Of a stretch of DNA of 64,000 nucleotides, positions 35,032 through 43,536 are shown piece after piece (position 1 is the stretch's first letter; the number at the start of each line of letters is the position of its first letter). The position numbers and the translations under genes were made by a program. The stretch is from Chrysoperla carnea. Taxonomy: Eukaryota > Arthropoda > Insecta > Neuroptera > Chrysopidae. Below the pieces are notes generated by a model. The model did no database searches. It was not told where the DNA came from and saw only the letters and a list, made by a program, of their open reading frames with translations. The stretch lies in contig NC_058339.1 of NCBI RefSeq assembly GCF_905475395.1, positions 15,074,001-15,138,000 on the forward strand, in the 5' to 3' direction.

Positions 35032-35207
35032 TAAAAACAGAGTTGTATTATAATAATATTTAAAAAATATATATTTATAAATTATCGAAAATACATTATA
35101 ATTATTATTCTGAAAAGTATAAAAACAGAGTTGTATTATAATAATATTTAAAAAATATATATTTATAAATTATCGAAAATACATTATAATTATTATTCTG
35201 AAAAGTG
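35032..35207. repeat. 88-bp tandem duplication
   Basis: 'aaaacagagttgtattataa' to 'attattattctgaaaagt' occurs twice with an 88-bp period. The second copy includes the stop codon and last codons of the leftward gene that ends at 35193. Confidence 0.9.
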
Positions 35208-35618
35208 TCCATTGTCATCATCATTATCTTTCTTCATAAGATAATTTTCAGTCATTTCTTTCACTTGAACATAGTCGGATAACTCGTTTGATGTAAATAC
35301 ACTGTAGTAAGATTGTTCAAAAATGGATAGTCCTACAATTCCATCTGTTTGTCCAGAGTGGATATTTTTTAAAATCCAGTTCCAAATTTGTTTGTCTTCA
35401 TCGTCTGATGATGGGGAAAATTTCACTTCTAAGTCCATTTGTTCTACCTTATCAATAAGGTAGTTTAAAGTTTCCGGTCGACCACATTTAATTGCCATAT
35501 TAACCAATGTTTTAAAATACTTTGTTAACACATTGTTTAAAGTACTTAAACTACAATTATCTTTAATCATATTAACAATACAGTTGTTATCACTATTATG
35601 ATTACCAAAGTCTTGCAT
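35193..35618 (-). CDS. Leftward Polinton gene of unknown function (141 aa)
   Basis: ATG at 35616-35618, stop at 35193. The frame is intact. The sequence has an N-terminal polar stretch, a helical segment with a hint of an ankyrin-like turn ('VNMAIKCGRPETLNYLIDKV', about residues 38-57), an acidic middle ('SPSSDDEDKQIWNWILKNI') and an acidic tail ('KKDNDDDNG'). No family is recognised. About 70 bp upstream is AGTGGTGGGGGG followed by an A-rich element, the same motif as at the terminal promoters, which supports real expression. Its last codons lie in an 88-bp tandem duplication. It follows polymerase B on the same strand. Confidence 0.65.
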   Translation of the reverse strand: MQDFGNHNSDNNCIVNMIKDNCSLSTLNNVLTKYFKTLVNMAIKCGRPETLNYLIDKVEQMDLEVKFSPSSDDEDKQIWNWILKNIHSGQTDGIVGLSIFEQSYYSVFTSNELSDYVQVKEMTENYLMKKDNDDDNGHFSE

Positions 35619-35685
35619 TTTGTATGTTTAAACTAACACTAAATTGTTTTCTACAATAATTCTACCTAACGATCAGTTTTTTTTT

Positions 35686-35701
35686 TACACCCCCCACCAC
35701 T
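35686..35701 (-). promoter_or_regulatory. Promoter with the shared AGTGGTGGGGG motif
   Basis: On the minus strand AGTGGTGGGGGGTGTA runs into a run of A, about 70 bp before the ATG of the 141-aa gene. Just upstream the 'acaattgatagagtagtg' block is duplicated in tandem (about 35701-35755). Confidence 0.5.
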
Positions 35702-35862
35702 ACTCTATCAATTGTTCATGCGCACTACTCTATCAATTGTTTGTACACCTATCACAATACCAAACCACTTTGAGGATCATCACAACAACAGCAGGACACA
35801 TTTCTGAAACAACAGCAAAAATTAGCTAAATATTAAAAACAAAAAATATAAAATACTTACAC

Positions 35863-36471
35863 TCAACAAATAATGCTATAGTGGCCCCATGGTTTTGTTT
35901 CACATGAATTGTGAGTAATGTATCGTTTTTGGTCAAATGGTGATAAGCCCACTTTCTGCTGTTTGATGGTATGTAAGCGGTGTCGCTTGGATTGGATGCT
36001 TTGCTGAACATGGTAAAAGTTACGGTTCTCAAGCAAACACCGCTTATAGTCCTCAAAAGTAAGTTTTCGGATAGCTGACTTCTTGAGACCCTTGGATCGT
36101 TTAGTCTCTTTTTTATTTTGCACCCGAATAGCATACATTTTGCTACGTAATCCGACAAATTCTAGCATAACATCACCATTATTTTCATCGGACATTAAAC
36201 CCTTGACTTTCTTATTACGTAGTGGCATACCATAGATGTTGTCGGGTGCATAGTCAGCCGTATCAAAACGATTAATATCCTGTTTCATGACCTCATAGAC
36301 GTCAGTATTTCTCACGCTATAAATTAGACTATCGGTGTCTGTGTATAATAACCTGACATTTGTGGGGTTGTACCGTTGGTACATATAGTTGTAGTGGAAG
36401 TCATACACAAACGTTTTCGATACGTCTAAAATTGTGAAGCCTATGTAGATGGGTTTGTTGAAACGTCTCAT
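35863..36471 (-). pseudogene. Protein-primed DNA polymerase B, C-terminal part
   Basis: Minus strand, 202 codons. It contains polymerase motif C 'YTDTDSLIY' (about residues 43-51) and the characteristic end 'KVGLSPFDQKRYI' followed by 'WGHYSI'. The family's C-terminus is therefore complete, but everything before the palm is missing: exonuclease, TPR insertions and motifs A and B. The apparent ATG lies exactly on the junction with a terminal-repeat fragment (36472-36536) and is not a genuine start. The native enzyme replicates the element from a terminal protein primer. It would be read from the right-hand inward promoter. Confidence 0.82.
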
Positions 36472-36536
36472 CTAACGTCCAATTCCCGCCCCCCTTTAAC
36501 CCCCTTTAACCCCCACTTCCAAAACCACGCCCACAA
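36472..36536 (-). repeat. 64-bp piece of the outer terminal repeat inside the gene block
   Basis: 'catctaacgtccaattcccg' to 'cacttccaaaaccacgccca' matches the GC-rich part of the left terminal repeat (27866-27930) in reverse. It replaces the missing part between the polymerase tail and the leftward frame at 36537-36738, so it marks a deletion junction. Confidence 0.8.
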
Positions 36537-36738
36537 GACGCAGAGGATTTTCTTTCTTTAACATCAACATCTTTTTGAATAAGCGGATGTTCCGCTTATT
36601 AAGTATCATCCATCGCTCAGCTTCCTCCACCGTCTTGATGAGCCTCAACGCTCTCTCCACTTTCTTCATCATATCAGTGCTACCACCTTGAGGTACCACG
36701 TTTAGCGTCTGCATAACATTTCGTTCGTAGGTGTCCAT
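36496..36738 (-). pseudogene. N-terminal part of a leftward Polinton gene
   Basis: ATG at 36736-36738. The first 68 codons or so are protein-like ('MDTYERNVMQTLNVV', then a basic helical stretch 'RNIRLFKKMLMLKKENPL'); the last 12 come from the terminal-repeat fragment, so the native end is lost. It may be the true start of the polymerase B gene or a separate upstream gene; which one cannot be told here. Upstream on the minus strand, a donor-like GTAAGT (near 36790) and an acceptor 'ttttttgaaag' directly before the ATG suggest an intron in the 5' leader. Confidence 0.5.
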
Positions 36739-36930
36739 CTTTCAAAAAATTATATTTAAGTTTCACAATAATATTTAAAAAATTTTACACTTACCGTTAT
36801 ATTTTCAAATACTAAGCAAAATATACGTTACCGAACGTTCAACACTAAAGTTAACTTACAACTGAGTAATATTTGTTTTTTGTATAAAATATATAGACTA
36901 AGTTTAGAATAATAAATATACCAAAAACAA
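36739..36930 (-). other. Leader region of the leftward gene with two donor-like sites
   Basis: On the minus strand, 'acggtaagtgta' and 'cagttgtaagtt' resemble splice donors. The leader is interrupted upstream by the TAA repeat and the nested retrotransposon, which separate the promoter at 41637-41662 from the gene. Confidence 0.35.

Positions 36931-37004
<74 letters not shown>
36931..37004. repeat. (AAT)n microsatellite, about 25 units
   Basis: An uninterrupted AAT array directly abuts the 5' end of the retrotransposon, and a short AATAATAATA run follows its 3' end (41541-41550). Frames of poly-Leu or poly-Tyr across it are meaningless. Confidence 0.95.
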
Positions 37005-37006
<2 letters not shown>

Positions 37007-37076
37007 CCCCACGGGGACAACTGGTAGCCCTAGTTGTTCGGGAATTGGCGCTCCCGGGACCCGAGCCAACCCACTT

Positions 37077-40000
37077 ATGATGGTGAATAAAAGGATTAAA
37101 AGCCTCGGAAAACAACCGCTGCCTGGGGGTTATCGCCAGGGCACATCTGGAGCCACCGCTGGATGTGACAGCATGCGACCCGGTGGTGGTGGGTTGATGA
37201 TCAGGCGGCCACCCATCACCAAAGAAGCTACAGCCGACGACGGACGAGACACCCGTGACGATTTGCCTGTGGATGTTCCATTACCGCAAACGGAAATGGC
37301 CACCGCAGACAATTCTTCCAGGAGACGCATGAAGTGGACAGACGAAATGAATCAGTTCATACTGCGAACCTACCTGGAAGTGACCCGACTTGAACAGGAT
37401 AAAACCGGATACAGACAAAAACTATACCAACAATTCACACAAAAATACACAAAGCTTACACACATCACAGAACAGCGACTCGCCGATCAACGCCGGACAA
37501 TTATCACACATACACTCATTCCCCTTACAATACAAAATCAAATTAGACAACAAGTTCACCACCAAACACACACCATACACAACACAGGCATAATACACAT
37601 GGACACACAGACAACACAAACAGCCGAAAATAACAATAGTAACAATAGCAACGATAACACATCCATCACACATATCCAAAACTCACTTAACACTGCATTG
37701 GCGGAATTCACAAATTTAGACCCCACACAGAAACACAAACTACCAAAACTACACCATTCACGCAATCTCACCAACATAGTCAACACGCTTAACAATTACA
37801 TTCTACCACAATACTTATCACAGGACACAACATTTACAGATTTACACAACATCATTTACTGCGGAGCTGTTGCAGCAGTTAGGTGTAATGGTCTCAAGGT
37901 AACATCACCCTTAAACATACGAAACACACGCACTTCACAAACACACGTACCGGCTTGGGAAAAGCGTTTAAATTCTCGTATTACGAGTATAAGGCGGGAC
38001 CTAGGCCGGATCACACAATACATACAAGGAACGCGTACACAAAAACTCACCAAACACATACAAAACATCAAAACAACATACAGAATACACTCCAAATACG
38101 ATGTACATAACACCGCTCTAGAGGAATTTAGGGATACCCTACACCAAAAACTCACTGTATACTCTACACGACTCAAACGATACAAAGATGCACACAAACG
38201 AAAAATACACAACACTCAATTCCAATACAACCAAAAGTTTTTCTACCGATCACTCACACACAACAACACACCACAGCACGATACACAACCACCCACAGAA
38301 CACTCACTTTTTACATATTGGTCTGGTCTTTGGTCCGAGGAAGTTCAGCACAATGCTGAAACCTGTTGGATCGGAGACGAAATCCACAAAACAAACAACA
38401 TTACACTCATGACAAAAACAACAATTACTACAAAAGACATACACAACGCTACACAACACTTACACAATTGGAAGAGCCCTGGCGTGGATCAAATACACAA
38501 CTATTGGCTGAAACACTTTACATGCACACACGAACACCTCGCAAGACATTTTACAAAATTCATACAACACCCTCACACAACACCTCCTTTTCTAATGAAG
38601 GGCATCACTTATATGATACCGAAGGATAACGATGCAATAAATCCAACAAAATACAGACCCATCACATGTCTATCTACACTATACAAGTTAATCACTTCAT
38701 GCATCACACAAAAAATTTACACACACATTACAGACAACAACATTCTCGCAGAGGAGCAAAAGGGCTGTCGGAAACTATCAAGAGGTTGTAAGGAGCAACT
38801 CATTATAGACTCGGTGGTGACCGAACAGGCCAAACACAACAACAGAAGCATGTACACAGCTTACATAGATTACAAAAAAGCATTTGATTCCGTGCCGCAT
38901 TCCTGGCTTCAGAGAGTATTGAATTTATACAAAATTGACGAACACATTATACAATTTTTAACACACGCCATGTCGTTATGGACAACCACTCTAAATTTAA
39001 CACACAATAGCACGACCATCACCACAGATACCATACACATTAGACGAGGTATCTTCCAGGGAGACTCATTGAGCCCCCTTTGGTTCTGTCTCGCTCTTAA
39101 TCCACTATCACATATACTCACAGATTCGGGATGCGGTTTCAAGGTAAAGTTCGACAAAGAATTCCATAAAATATCTCACCTTTTTTACATGGATGACTTG
39201 AAACTGTATGCCTCCACACAAACACAATTAACACATTTAATGCGACTGACTGAAATATTCTCTGCTGACATCCGGATGGAATTCGGTACTGACAAATGCA
39301 AAACACAACACATACATGCTGACCCAGGAACGCCTGTTTTATTTGACCTGCAAAATGGTGGTGTCATTAGCCCCATGGAGGAGGGACAATTTTACAGCTA
39401 TCTTGGTGTGCTGCAATCACAAGGCATCCCACACACAGATATAAAACAAACACTTACACAACACTACATACAAAGAATTCAAAACATACTCAAAAGTGGT
39501 CTTGATGGTAGAAATACCGTTAGAGCCATCAACACATACGCTACACCATTTCTCACATATTCCTTCGGAATCATAAAGTGGACAAACACAGACATTAAAA
39601 ACATACAAATTAAAACACGAACAATTATGACAAAACACAGAATACACCACATACACTCATCATCAGCCAGGTTGGTTTTACCACGGTCTTTAGGAGGACG
39701 TGGTCTCACAGATATCCAACTATTACACGATCGCCAGCTCCATAGCCTACGCGAGTACTTCCAATCTAAAACACACACATCACACTTACACAATGCCATA
39801 ACATCCGCAGACAAGTCATACACGCCACTTAACATGCACACAACACAACACTCTCTTCCACCAACCAAAACACAACACACATCCACAAACATGCAGACAT
39901 GGAAAACGAAGGTTTTACATGGAAGGTATTTTCATGAGCTTAGTCACGACTGTATTGACCGAGAGGCTTCGCAAGCCTGGTTGACCAAGTGTAATATCTT

Positions 40001-41345
40001 TCCGGAAACCGAGGGCTTCATGTTTGCAATACAGGATCAAATCATACATACACTGAATTACAGAAAACACATACTCAAAGACAACGCACAACAAACAGAC
40101 CTATGTCGGCAATGTCGACAAAAACCAGAAACAATACAACACATTACATCAGCATGCTCACGTCTTACCCAAACAGATTACAAACACAGACACGATCAGG
40201 TAGCAAAAATAATACACCAAAAACTCGCCATAAAACACAAACTCACAACAGACAACTCACCATACTACAAATACACTCCATCTTCAATTCTCGAAAACAA
40301 CACGCACAAATTATATTGGGATAGAACAATTATCACAGACAAGGCGGTACACTACAACAGGCCAGACATTACACTTATACACAAACACACAAAAACCACA
40401 TTCCTCATAGACATTGCAGTACCCAACACACACAACCTTCAGTCTACGCACACTGAAAAACTAACAAAATACACCGATCTAGCTGTCGATCTGAGGAATC
40501 AATGGAAAATGACAACAGTTGTTGTCGTTCCGGTGATACTAAGCTCAATAGGCGTCATACCAACAACACTTCACAACAGTCTGCATACACTTGAACTACA
40601 CAAAAACACATACATACAATTACAAAAGGCAGTTATAATTAATACTTGCCGTATAGTGAGAAAGTTTCTCTCTATGGGACACAGTACTCTCCAAACACAA
40701 ACATTAACCACTGCTCAACAAACAACAACAAACACAACATACTCTCCGACCAATGCAAACACACTCATGCCAAACACGGAAACTTCACACCAGCACCCAC
40801 ACAACACACAGTTACACACACAAAACATAACGCAAGAAATATACCCGACACAACACAGCACATCTACAACAACACCCACACACGCAACATCAGCACATTC
40901 TCCAAACCAAACACAAAACAATACACAAGAAACAAACTCATCACAACACAACATCATTACTTACACTACAACAGCACTCATACACGCACCACCCCCACTT
41001 TATCGAAACGAAACACATAACACACCACTTATTGCTCGGTTAACAAGCCTCACACAAGATCAAATATCAAGACCATCAGATGTCTCAAACAAAACACAAA
41101 ACACTTCACAAGAAACACAACATAGTATAACTTTATTAACCACAACACCCATACACGTACCACCACCAATAAATCAAAACCTCACACAAAACACTTCACC
41201 CATTGTAAGACTCACAAGACTCACACATGACCAAATTGCACACTATTCAAAACCGACGGAGAACGTCCCAATCGCTCATCGAACGCGAAAGCGAGCACAA
41301 CACAATACAACACCACACACATCACCCAAAAGGCGAGGTCGCTGA
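37077..41345 (+). CDS. Dong/R4-like retrotransposon polyprotein (1422 aa)
   Basis: The uninterrupted frame starts ATGATG. Order of parts: Gly-rich leader (1-80); a Myb/SANT-like DNA-binding region (about 82-145, 'RRRMKWTDEMNQFILRTY'); reverse transcriptase (about 480-800) with 'YIDYKKAFDSVP', 'RGIFQGDSLSPL' and catalytic 'YMDDLKLYA' (about 703-706); a CCHC finger 'CRQCRQKPETIQHITSAC' (about 1010); the restriction-like endonuclease with 'RPDITLIHK' and 'FLIDIAVP' (about 1094-1115). A low-complexity Thr/Asn/Gln/His tail of roughly 220 residues ends in basic 'RTRKRAQH' and 'SPKRRGR'. The protein nicks target DNA and copies its RNA in place. Absence of stops or shifts suggests recent activity. 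The coding strand is strikingly rich in A and C. The many antisense and alternate-frame ORFs here are by-products. Confidence 0.9.
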   Translation: MMVNKRIKSLGKQPLPGGYRQGTSGATAGCDSMRPGGGGLMIRRPPITKEATADDGRDTRDDLPVDVPLPQTEMATADNSSRRRMKWTDEMNQFILRTYLEVTRLEQDKTGYRQKLYQQFTQKYTKLTHITEQRLADQRRTIITHTLIPLTIQNQIRQQVHHQTHTIHNTGIIHMDTQTTQTAENNNSNNSNDNTSITHIQNSLNTALAEFTNLDPTQKHKLPKLHHSRNLTNIVNTLNNYILPQYLSQDTTFTDLHNIIYCGAVAAVRCNGLKVTSPLNIRNTRTSQTHVPAWEKRLNSRITSIRRDLGRITQYIQGTRTQKLTKHIQNIKTTYRIHSKYDVHNTALEEFRDTLHQKLTVYSTRLKRYKDAHKRKIHNTQFQYNQKFFYRSLTHNNTPQHDTQPPTEHSLFTYWSGLWSEEVQHNAETCWIGDEIHKTNNITLMTKTTITTKDIHNATQHLHNWKSPGVDQIHNYWLKHFTCTHEHLARHFTKFIQHPHTTPPFLMKGITYMIPKDNDAINPTKYRPITCLSTLYKLITSCITQKIYTHITDNNILAEEQKGCRKLSRGCKEQLIIDSVVTEQAKHNNRSMYTAYIDYKKAFDSVPHSWLQRVLNLYKIDEHIIQFLTHAMSLWTTTLNLTHNSTTITTDTIHIRRGIFQGDSLSPLWFCLALNPLSHILTDSGCGFKVKFDKEFHKISHLFYMDDLKLYASTQTQLTHLMRLTEIFSADIRMEFGTDKCKTQHIHADPGTPVLFDLQNGGVISPMEEGQFYSYLGVLQSQGIPHTDIKQTLTQHYIQRIQNILKSGLDGRNTVRAINTYATPFLTYSFGIIKWTNTDIKNIQIKTRTIMTKHRIHHIHSSSARLVLPRSLGGRGLTDIQLLHDRQLHSLREYFQSKTHTSHLHNAITSADKSYTPLNMHTTQHSLPPTKTQHTSTNMQTWKTKVLHGRYFHELSHDCIDREASQAWLTKCNIFPETEGFMFAIQDQIIHTLNYRKHILKDNAQQTDLCRQCRQKPETIQHITSACSRLTQTDYKHRHDQVAKIIHQKLAIKHKLTTDNSPYYKYTPSSILENNTHKLYWDRTIITDKAVHYNRPDITLIHKHTKTTFLIDIAVPNTHNLQSTHTEKLTKYTDLAVDLRNQWKMTTVVVVPVILSSIGVIPTTLHNSLHTLELHKNTYIQLQKAVIINTCRIVRKFLSMGHSTLQTQTLTTAQQTTTNTTYSPTNANTLMPNTETSHQHPHNTQLHTQNITQEIYPTQHSTSTTTPTHATSAHSPNQTQNNTQETNSSQHNIITYTTTALIHAPPPLYRNETHNTPLIARLTSLTQDQISRPSDVSNKTQNTSQETQHSITLLTTTPIHVPPPINQNLTQNTSPIVRLTRLTHDQIAHYSKPTENVPIAHRTRKRAQHNTTPHTSPKRRGR

Positions 41346-41463
41346 ACACAATAAACATACATACATTTATACACACTACAAGAACAAAAATACCCTCACA
41401 AATATACACGCACACTCACACACATTCTCCGGTTCACATGACAGACCAGAACAAGGAAAAAAC

Positions 41464-41516
41464 AGTTTACCGTCACTTGACTGTGTCCGTGCGGTAAACT
41501 AAATCGGGCTCAGCCC
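41464..41516 (+). other. 3'-end hairpins of the retrotransposon
   Basis: AGTTTACCG (41464-41472) pairs perfectly with CGGTAAACT (41492-41500), followed by GGGC/GCCC (41506-41516). In this group a structured 3' UTR is what the reverse transcriptase recognises, so these are candidate recognition structures. Confidence 0.55.
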
Positions 41517-41636
41517 TGCTATGAAATAGATGAGAGAAACAATAATAATAAAAATAACGTAAAAAATATATGCGGAAAAAACTAACTGAAGCAAAGGTGA
41601 ATTTCAAAAGAGATACTTCAACAGCTACGTACATCA

Positions 41637-41662
41637 CTTTTTATAGCATTACCCCCACCACT
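41637..41662 (-). promoter_or_regulatory. Inward-facing core promoter at the right terminal repeat
   Basis: On the minus strand AGTGGTGGGGGTAAT, two bases, then TATAAAAAG. It mirrors the promoter at 29500-29520 and would drive the leftward genes, but the Dong insertion now lies between it and them. Confidence 0.55.
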
Positions 41663-41714
41663 AAAAAAGTTGTAATTTGATATTTTTATAATCGTAATTC
41701 AAACTAATTATTTT

Positions 41715-43530
41715 TTCTTGGAATTCAGACAAGTTTAAACATGTTCAAACAAGTTTGAACATGTTCAAACAAGTTTGAACTTGTAGCAGGATGATGATAT
41801 CATATTTTTCAAGGTCAAATTAACATATTCTTGAGAATAGCTGACACGTGTAAAATTATTTTAAGATCAAAGTCCATTCAAACAAGTTTGAACATGTATT
41901 TTTATTATGTAAATTTCAAGTGTCATATTACATTGCTTAATCATAAAAAAAAAATATTAACATCCGGTCACGTGTTTTGACACATGTAAAATTATTTCAA
42001 ACAAGTTTGAACTTGTAACAAGATGATGATATCATATTTTTCAAGGTCAAATTAACATATTAATCATAAAAAAAAATATTAACATCCGGTCACGTGTTTT
42101 GACACATGTAAAATTATTTCAAACAAGTTTGAACTTGTAACAAGATGATGATATCATATTTTTCAAGGTCAAATTAACATATTCTTGAAAATTGCTGACA
42201 CGTGTAAAATTATTTTAAGATCAAAGTCCATTCAAACAAGTTTGAACATGTATTTTTATTATGTAAATTTCAAGTGTCATATTACATTGCTAATTCAATA
42301 AAAAAAATATTAACATCCGGTCACGTGTCTTGAATTTTATCATGTCTACTTAAAGTGTCAAATTACAATATTTTTCAAGGTTAGATGATATCTATTTCAA
42401 CATATTCTTGAAAATTGCAGACTCATAATATTCTTTTCTTGGAATTCAGATTTGCAAATTATTATCTAACACGTTCAAGTGTCATATTACATTGCTTAAT
42501 CATAAAAAAATATTAGCATCCGGTCACGTGTTTTGACACATGTAAAATTATTTCAAACAAGTTTGAACTTGTTACAAGATGATGATATCATATTTTTCAA
42601 GGTCAAATTAACATATTCTTGAAAAATGCTGACACGTGTGAAATTATTTTAAGATCAAAGTCCATTCAAACAAGTTTGAACATGTATTTTTATTATGTAA
42701 ATTTCAAGTGTCATATTACAATGCTGACTCAATAAAAAAAAAAAAATATTAACATCCGGTCACGTATCTTGAATTTTATCATGTATATTTAAAGTGTCAA
42801 ATTACAATATTTTTCAAGGTCAAATTAACATATTCTTGAAAATTGCTAACTAATGTCAACGTCCCGCCCCCCGTTCACTCCCCGTCAAGCACCACTATTG
42901 GTCAAAGCCAATGACGTCATCAATGCTTAGGCAGCCATTATTCTCCTCCACCACACCTCCCGACGCCATCTTGATTTACTATTGGCCAATGTCGAGGTTT
43001 CCAACATTCACCTAGGTTTGCCCTTACGTCCCGCCCCCTGTTCACTCTCCGCCACTATTGGTCAAAGCCAATGACGTCATCAATGCTTAGGCAGCCATTC
43101 CTTCCCCCACCACACCTCCCGACGCCATCTTGATTTTTACAGCGCTACTATTGGTCAATGATGTCCCCCCTCCAACTTCGCATTCAACCGAGGTTTGCCC
43201 TTTTTGGAAAAGTGTACCATTCTTTGGGGTTGAAAGTGGGCTCGATTATCTCATCTAACGTCCAATTCCCGCCCCCTTTAAGCCCCACTTCCAAGAAACA
43301 CACTCCTGTCAACCACGCCCATCACTATTGGTCAAGCCCCGTTTATGTCATTCCTCACCCCCACCACACCTCCCAACGCCATCTTGATTTACTATTGGTC
43401 AATGACGTCATCTATCCCCTCCAACTTCCGAGGTTTCCAACATTCACCTAGGTTTGCCCTTTTTTGAAAAGTGTACCATCCGGGGTTACTTGAGGTCAAA
43501 CTGTGCCAGGAGTAACTTGACTCTTCTACT
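41715..43530 (-). repeat. Polinton right terminal inverted repeat
   Basis: Reverse complement of 27648-29425, ending in 'cttgactcttctact'. It has the same tandem 228-bp units and CACGTG cores; homology to the left repeat stops at about 41715. Confidence 0.85.
42870..43430 (-). promoter_or_regulatory. GC-rich regulatory island in the right terminal repeat
   Basis: It contains 'aatgacgtcatc' near 42910, 43072 and 43404, 'cgccatcttg' (reverse of AAGATGGCG) near 42965, 43125 and 43378, and several 'ctattggtca' (reverse CCAAT). It is longer than the left island because of an extra duplicated block (42960-43140). Confidence 0.5.
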
Positions 43531-43536
43531 AATAAA
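43531..43536 (+). other. 6-bp target site duplication, right copy
   Basis: AATAAA, identical to 27642-27647. Confidence 0.85.

Larger units (their letters stand above)
37005..41540 (+). mobile_element. Dong/R4-clade non-LTR retrotransposon, apparently full length
   Basis: A single long ORF with a restriction-like endonuclease downstream of the reverse transcriptase defines the early-branching non-LTR group (R2, R4/Dong, NeSL, CRE). Insertion inside a TAA microsatellite on both sides is the known target preference of Dong. There is no poly-A tail; the element ends at 'gatgagagaaac' before AATAATAAT. The 5' leader holds small hairpins (acaact / agttgt at 37017-37037 and cggga / tcccg near 37040-37056). 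Because both flanks are TAA repeat, target duplication cannot be read. Confidence 0.82.
27648..43530. mobile_element. Polinton/Maverick DNA element, rearranged, 15.9 kb
   Basis: Three lines of evidence agree. First, both ends begin AGTAGAAGAGTCAAG and continue as about 1.8-kb inverted repeats. Second, the ends are flanked by the 6-bp duplication AATAAA. Third, the interior carries remnants of four hallmark Polinton genes: retroviral-type integrase, FtsK/HerA-like ATPase, adenain-like protease and protein-primed DNA polymerase B. Three small genes of unknown function appear intact. No capsid gene is recognisable and the four hallmark genes are truncated or broken, so this copy cannot move or package itself. 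Fragments of the terminal repeat at 31640-32374, 33524-33565 and 36472-36536 mark internal rearrangements. About 4.5 kb of its length is a nested Dong/R4-like retrotransposon. Confidence 0.88.

Noticed and set aside
36828-37115. Frames with poly-Leu and poly-Tyr
   Set aside because: They are translations of the TAA microsatellite.
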